64,000 bases of DNA, taken from assembly GCF_025642135.1 (NCBI RefSeq), contig NZ_CP106793.1, forward strand, positions 8,958,001-9,022,000, given 5' to 3'. A program made the position numbers and the translations under genes. Positions 62,426 through 64,000 of this stretch are shown piece by piece. The DNA comes from Streptomyces cynarae (GTDB lineage Bacteria; Actinomycetota; Actinomycetes; Streptomycetales; Streptomycetaceae). Below the pieces are notes generated by a model. The model saw only the letters and a program-made list of their open reading frames with translations, was not told where the DNA came from and ran no database searches. Position 1 is the first letter of the stretch; each line of letters opens with the position of its first letter.

Positions 62426-64000
62426 GTGGACATCACCAGACGACAACTCGGCCGGCTCGCCGCGGTCGGCTGCGGGGCGCTTCTGCTGCCGAGCCTGCTG
62501 CCCCCCAGCACGGCGGCGGCAGCCACACCTCCCGCCGGTACGTGGGGGGACCAGGGCGACGGCACCTACGTCAACCCCATCCTCCCCGGTGACTTCAGCG
62601 ACTGGGACTGCATCCGGGTCGGCGCCGACTACTACGGCATCACCAGCACGTTCGGGTACTCGCCCGGCGTGGCCGTCCTGCACTCGACGGACCTGGTGAA
62701 CTGGCGGACGCTCGGCGGCGCGGTCGACGATCTCACCAGCATCGGCCCCCTGTTGAACTGGGACCGGATGAACCGCTTCGGCCGCGGCGTGTGGGCCGGG
62801 GCCATCCGCTACCACGCGGGCCGGTACTGGGTGTACTTCAACACCCCCGACGAGGGCTTCTTCATGACGTCGGCCCCATCGCCGAGCGGGCCGTGGGATC
62901 CGCTGACGGCGGTGTGGCGGACCTCCGGCTGGGACGACCCGTGCCCGTTCTGGGACGACGACGGCCAGGGCTACCTGGTCGCCACGCACTACTCGGACGG
63001 CTACAAGATCAACCTGTTCAAGATGTCCGAGGACGGCAAGTCGCTGGTCGGCTCGCCCACGGTCATCCACCAGTCGCCGGGCAGCGAGGCCAACAAGCTG
63101 TACAAGATCAACGGCCTGTACTACCACCTGTACAGCGAGGTGAAGTCCGAGGGCCGAGTGCTGATGATGAACCGCGGCTCCAGCCTCTACGGCCCCTACG
63201 AGACCCGGCAACTGGAGCACGTCAACGCCTCGGTGGACCGCGAGCCCAACCAGGGCGGGCTGGTGCAGGCGCCGGACGGCACCTGGTATTTCGTGACCCA
63301 CCACGGCCACGGCGACTGGGAGGGAAGGCCGCTGTCCCTGCTACCGGTGACCTGGGTGGACGGCTGGCCGATCCTGGGCCAGGTGGGCGCGGACGGCATC
63401 GGCAACATGGTGTGGACCGGCCAGGTACCCGGCGGCGGCACACCCGGCCTGCCCCTCGACGCACTGCCCCCCGTGGTGACCAGCGACCTGTTCACCGACA
63501 CCCGCCTCAAGCCGCAGTGGGAGTGGTACTACCAGCCGCGCGTGGACCACTGGTCGTTGACCGAACGCCCCGGCTACCTGAGGCTGAAGGCGTTCGCACC
63601 GCTGGCGGCCGACAACCTGACCAAGGTCGGCAACACCCTCACCCAACGGGTGCTGCGCACCGCGGGCGACGCGATGGTGACCGTCCGCCTCGAACTGGCC
63701 GGCCTCGCCGACGGCCAGCACGCCGGACTGTGCCACTACGCGGCCACCTACGCCGGACTGGGCGTGCGGCGCTCCGGCACCACCACCACGATCGCTCACA
63801 ACGCCGGCGGCACCCTGACCTACGGCCCGGCCGTCACGCAGGACGCCGTGTGGCTGCGCACCACCTGGAACGTGAGCGGCGTCAGCCAGTTCTCCTACAG
63901 CCTCGACGGAAACACCTTCACCGCTTTCGGCGGCACCTACCAGCTCACCTGGGGCGGCTACCGCGGCGACCGGATCGGTCTCTACACCTACAACCCGAAC
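62426..64000 (+). CDS. secreted GH43 beta-xylosidase/alpha-L-arabinofuranosidase, partial at window end
   Basis: GTG 62426 follows AAGGACGG, and the reading frame is still open at the window edge (525 residues). A Tat signal (ITRRQLGRLAAVG, Arg5-Arg6) leads into a GH43 propeller. The likely base is Asp59 (NPILPGDFSDWD), the pKa modulator is Asp170 or Asp171 (SGWDDPCPFWDDDGQGYL), and the general acid is Glu221 (SPGSEANKLYK). From about 350 a beta-sandwich of the GH43 C2/DUF1349 type begins (LFTDTRLKPQWEWYYQPRVD). Such two-domain enzymes are exo-acting on xylo- or arabino-oligosaccharides. It has its own promoter region after the terminator at 62347. Confidence 0.9.
   Translation, partial: MDITRRQLGRLAAVGCGALLLPSLLPPSTAAAATPPAGTWGDQGDGTYVNPILPGDFSDWDCIRVGADYYGITSTFGYSPGVAVLHSTDLVNWRTLGGAVDDLTSIGPLLNWDRMNRFGRGVWAGAIRYHAGRYWVYFNTPDEGFFMTSAPSPSGPWDPLTAVWRTSGWDDPCPFWDDDGQGYLVATHYSDGYKINLFKMSEDGKSLVGSPTVIHQSPGSEANKLYKINGLYYHLYSEVKSEGRVLMMNRGSSLYGPYETRQLEHVNASVDREPNQGGLVQAPDGTWYFVTHHGHGDWEGRPLSLLPVTWVDGWPILGQVGADGIGNMVWTGQVPGGGTPGLPLDALPPVVTSDLFTDTRLKPQWEWYYQPRVDHWSLTERPGYLRLKAFAPLAADNLTKVGNTLTQRVLRTAGDAMVTVRLELAGLADGQHAGLCHYAATYAGLGVRRSGTTTTIAHNAGGTLTYGPAVTQDAVWLRTTWNVSGVSQFSYSLDGNTFTAFGGTYQLTWGGYRGDRIGLYTYNPN

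Noticed and set aside
1-64000. tRNA, rRNA, CRISPR arrays, biosynthetic gene cluster core genes
   Set aside because: None seen: no cloverleaf with a TTCRANNC arm, no regularly spaced repeats, and no PKS, NRPS, terpene or RiPP core enzyme.

Overview
The window looks like a stretch of Streptomyces (or close actinobacterial) chromosome. G+C is very high with strong third-position bias, GTG starts and GGAGG-type ribosome sites are common, secreted enzymes carry Tat signals, and the regulators and lipid or redox enzymes are typical of the genus. The large number of broken transposases (IS481, ISL3, IS256, IS5, IS1380, ISKra4, IS3, IS110, ISAzo13 and an unclassified DDE group) and truncated genes suggests a plastic chromosome arm rather than the core. 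No rRNA, tRNA, CRISPR array or replication origin was seen.

Region by region: 0.4-5.3 kb holds an IS481 remnant, an intact short-chain dehydrogenase, an acetyltransferase with one in-frame stop, a HIT-like protein, a frameshifted hypothetical gene and a GH32 gene lacking its nucleophile end. 5.4-9.0 kb has two small membrane proteins (one an isoprenylcysteine methyltransferase-like enzyme), a Ku fragment and a membrane-anchored NB-ARC/TPR STAND protein. 9.4-17.1 kb is debris: ISL3 and IS256 pieces, a beheaded histidine kinase, a carbonic anhydrase pseudogene, an IS5 fragment with a textbook -1 frameshift site, a dead and a live aldo/keto reductase, and a frameshifted IS1380. 17.3-23.5 kb holds a divergent LysR/dehydrogenase pair and an Lrp regulator upstream of a kinase-M23-aminotransferase fusion. 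23.7-27.4 kb is a nested insertion: an ISKra4 transposase cuts the 5' side of an L,D-transpeptidase gene, and an intact IS256 with 8-bp target duplication splits the rest. A dicarboxylate symporter follows.

31.8-40.3 kb is the main functional unit, an L-arabinan degradation island. It encodes two secreted GH43 enzymes with CBM42, a GH54 alpha-L-arabinofuranosidase with CBM42, and a GH127 beta-L-arabinofuranosidase with a ricin-type lectin domain. A palindrome-rich divergent intergenic region probably controls it. A second carbohydrate block begins at 59.1 kb with a large parallel beta-helix enzyme carrying two binding modules and a GH43 beta-xylosidase/arabinofuranosidase that runs off the window. 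Together these proteins could remove arabinose and xylose side chains from plant pectin and hemicellulose outside the cell.

Between the two blocks, 40.3-55.5 kb carries an IS110 left end, the tail of a Tn554-like recombinase operon, and a series of regulator/enzyme or regulator/exporter pairs: MarR with a dienelactone hydrolase-like enzyme, TetR with a dehydrogenase and possibly an exporter, an unlinked DUF4097/hydrolase operon, and HxlR with an exporter. Most have visible operator-like repeats. 55.5-59.1 kb is again debris: a ligase tail, two truncated oligopeptide ABC ATPases, and IS110 and ISAzo13 pieces.
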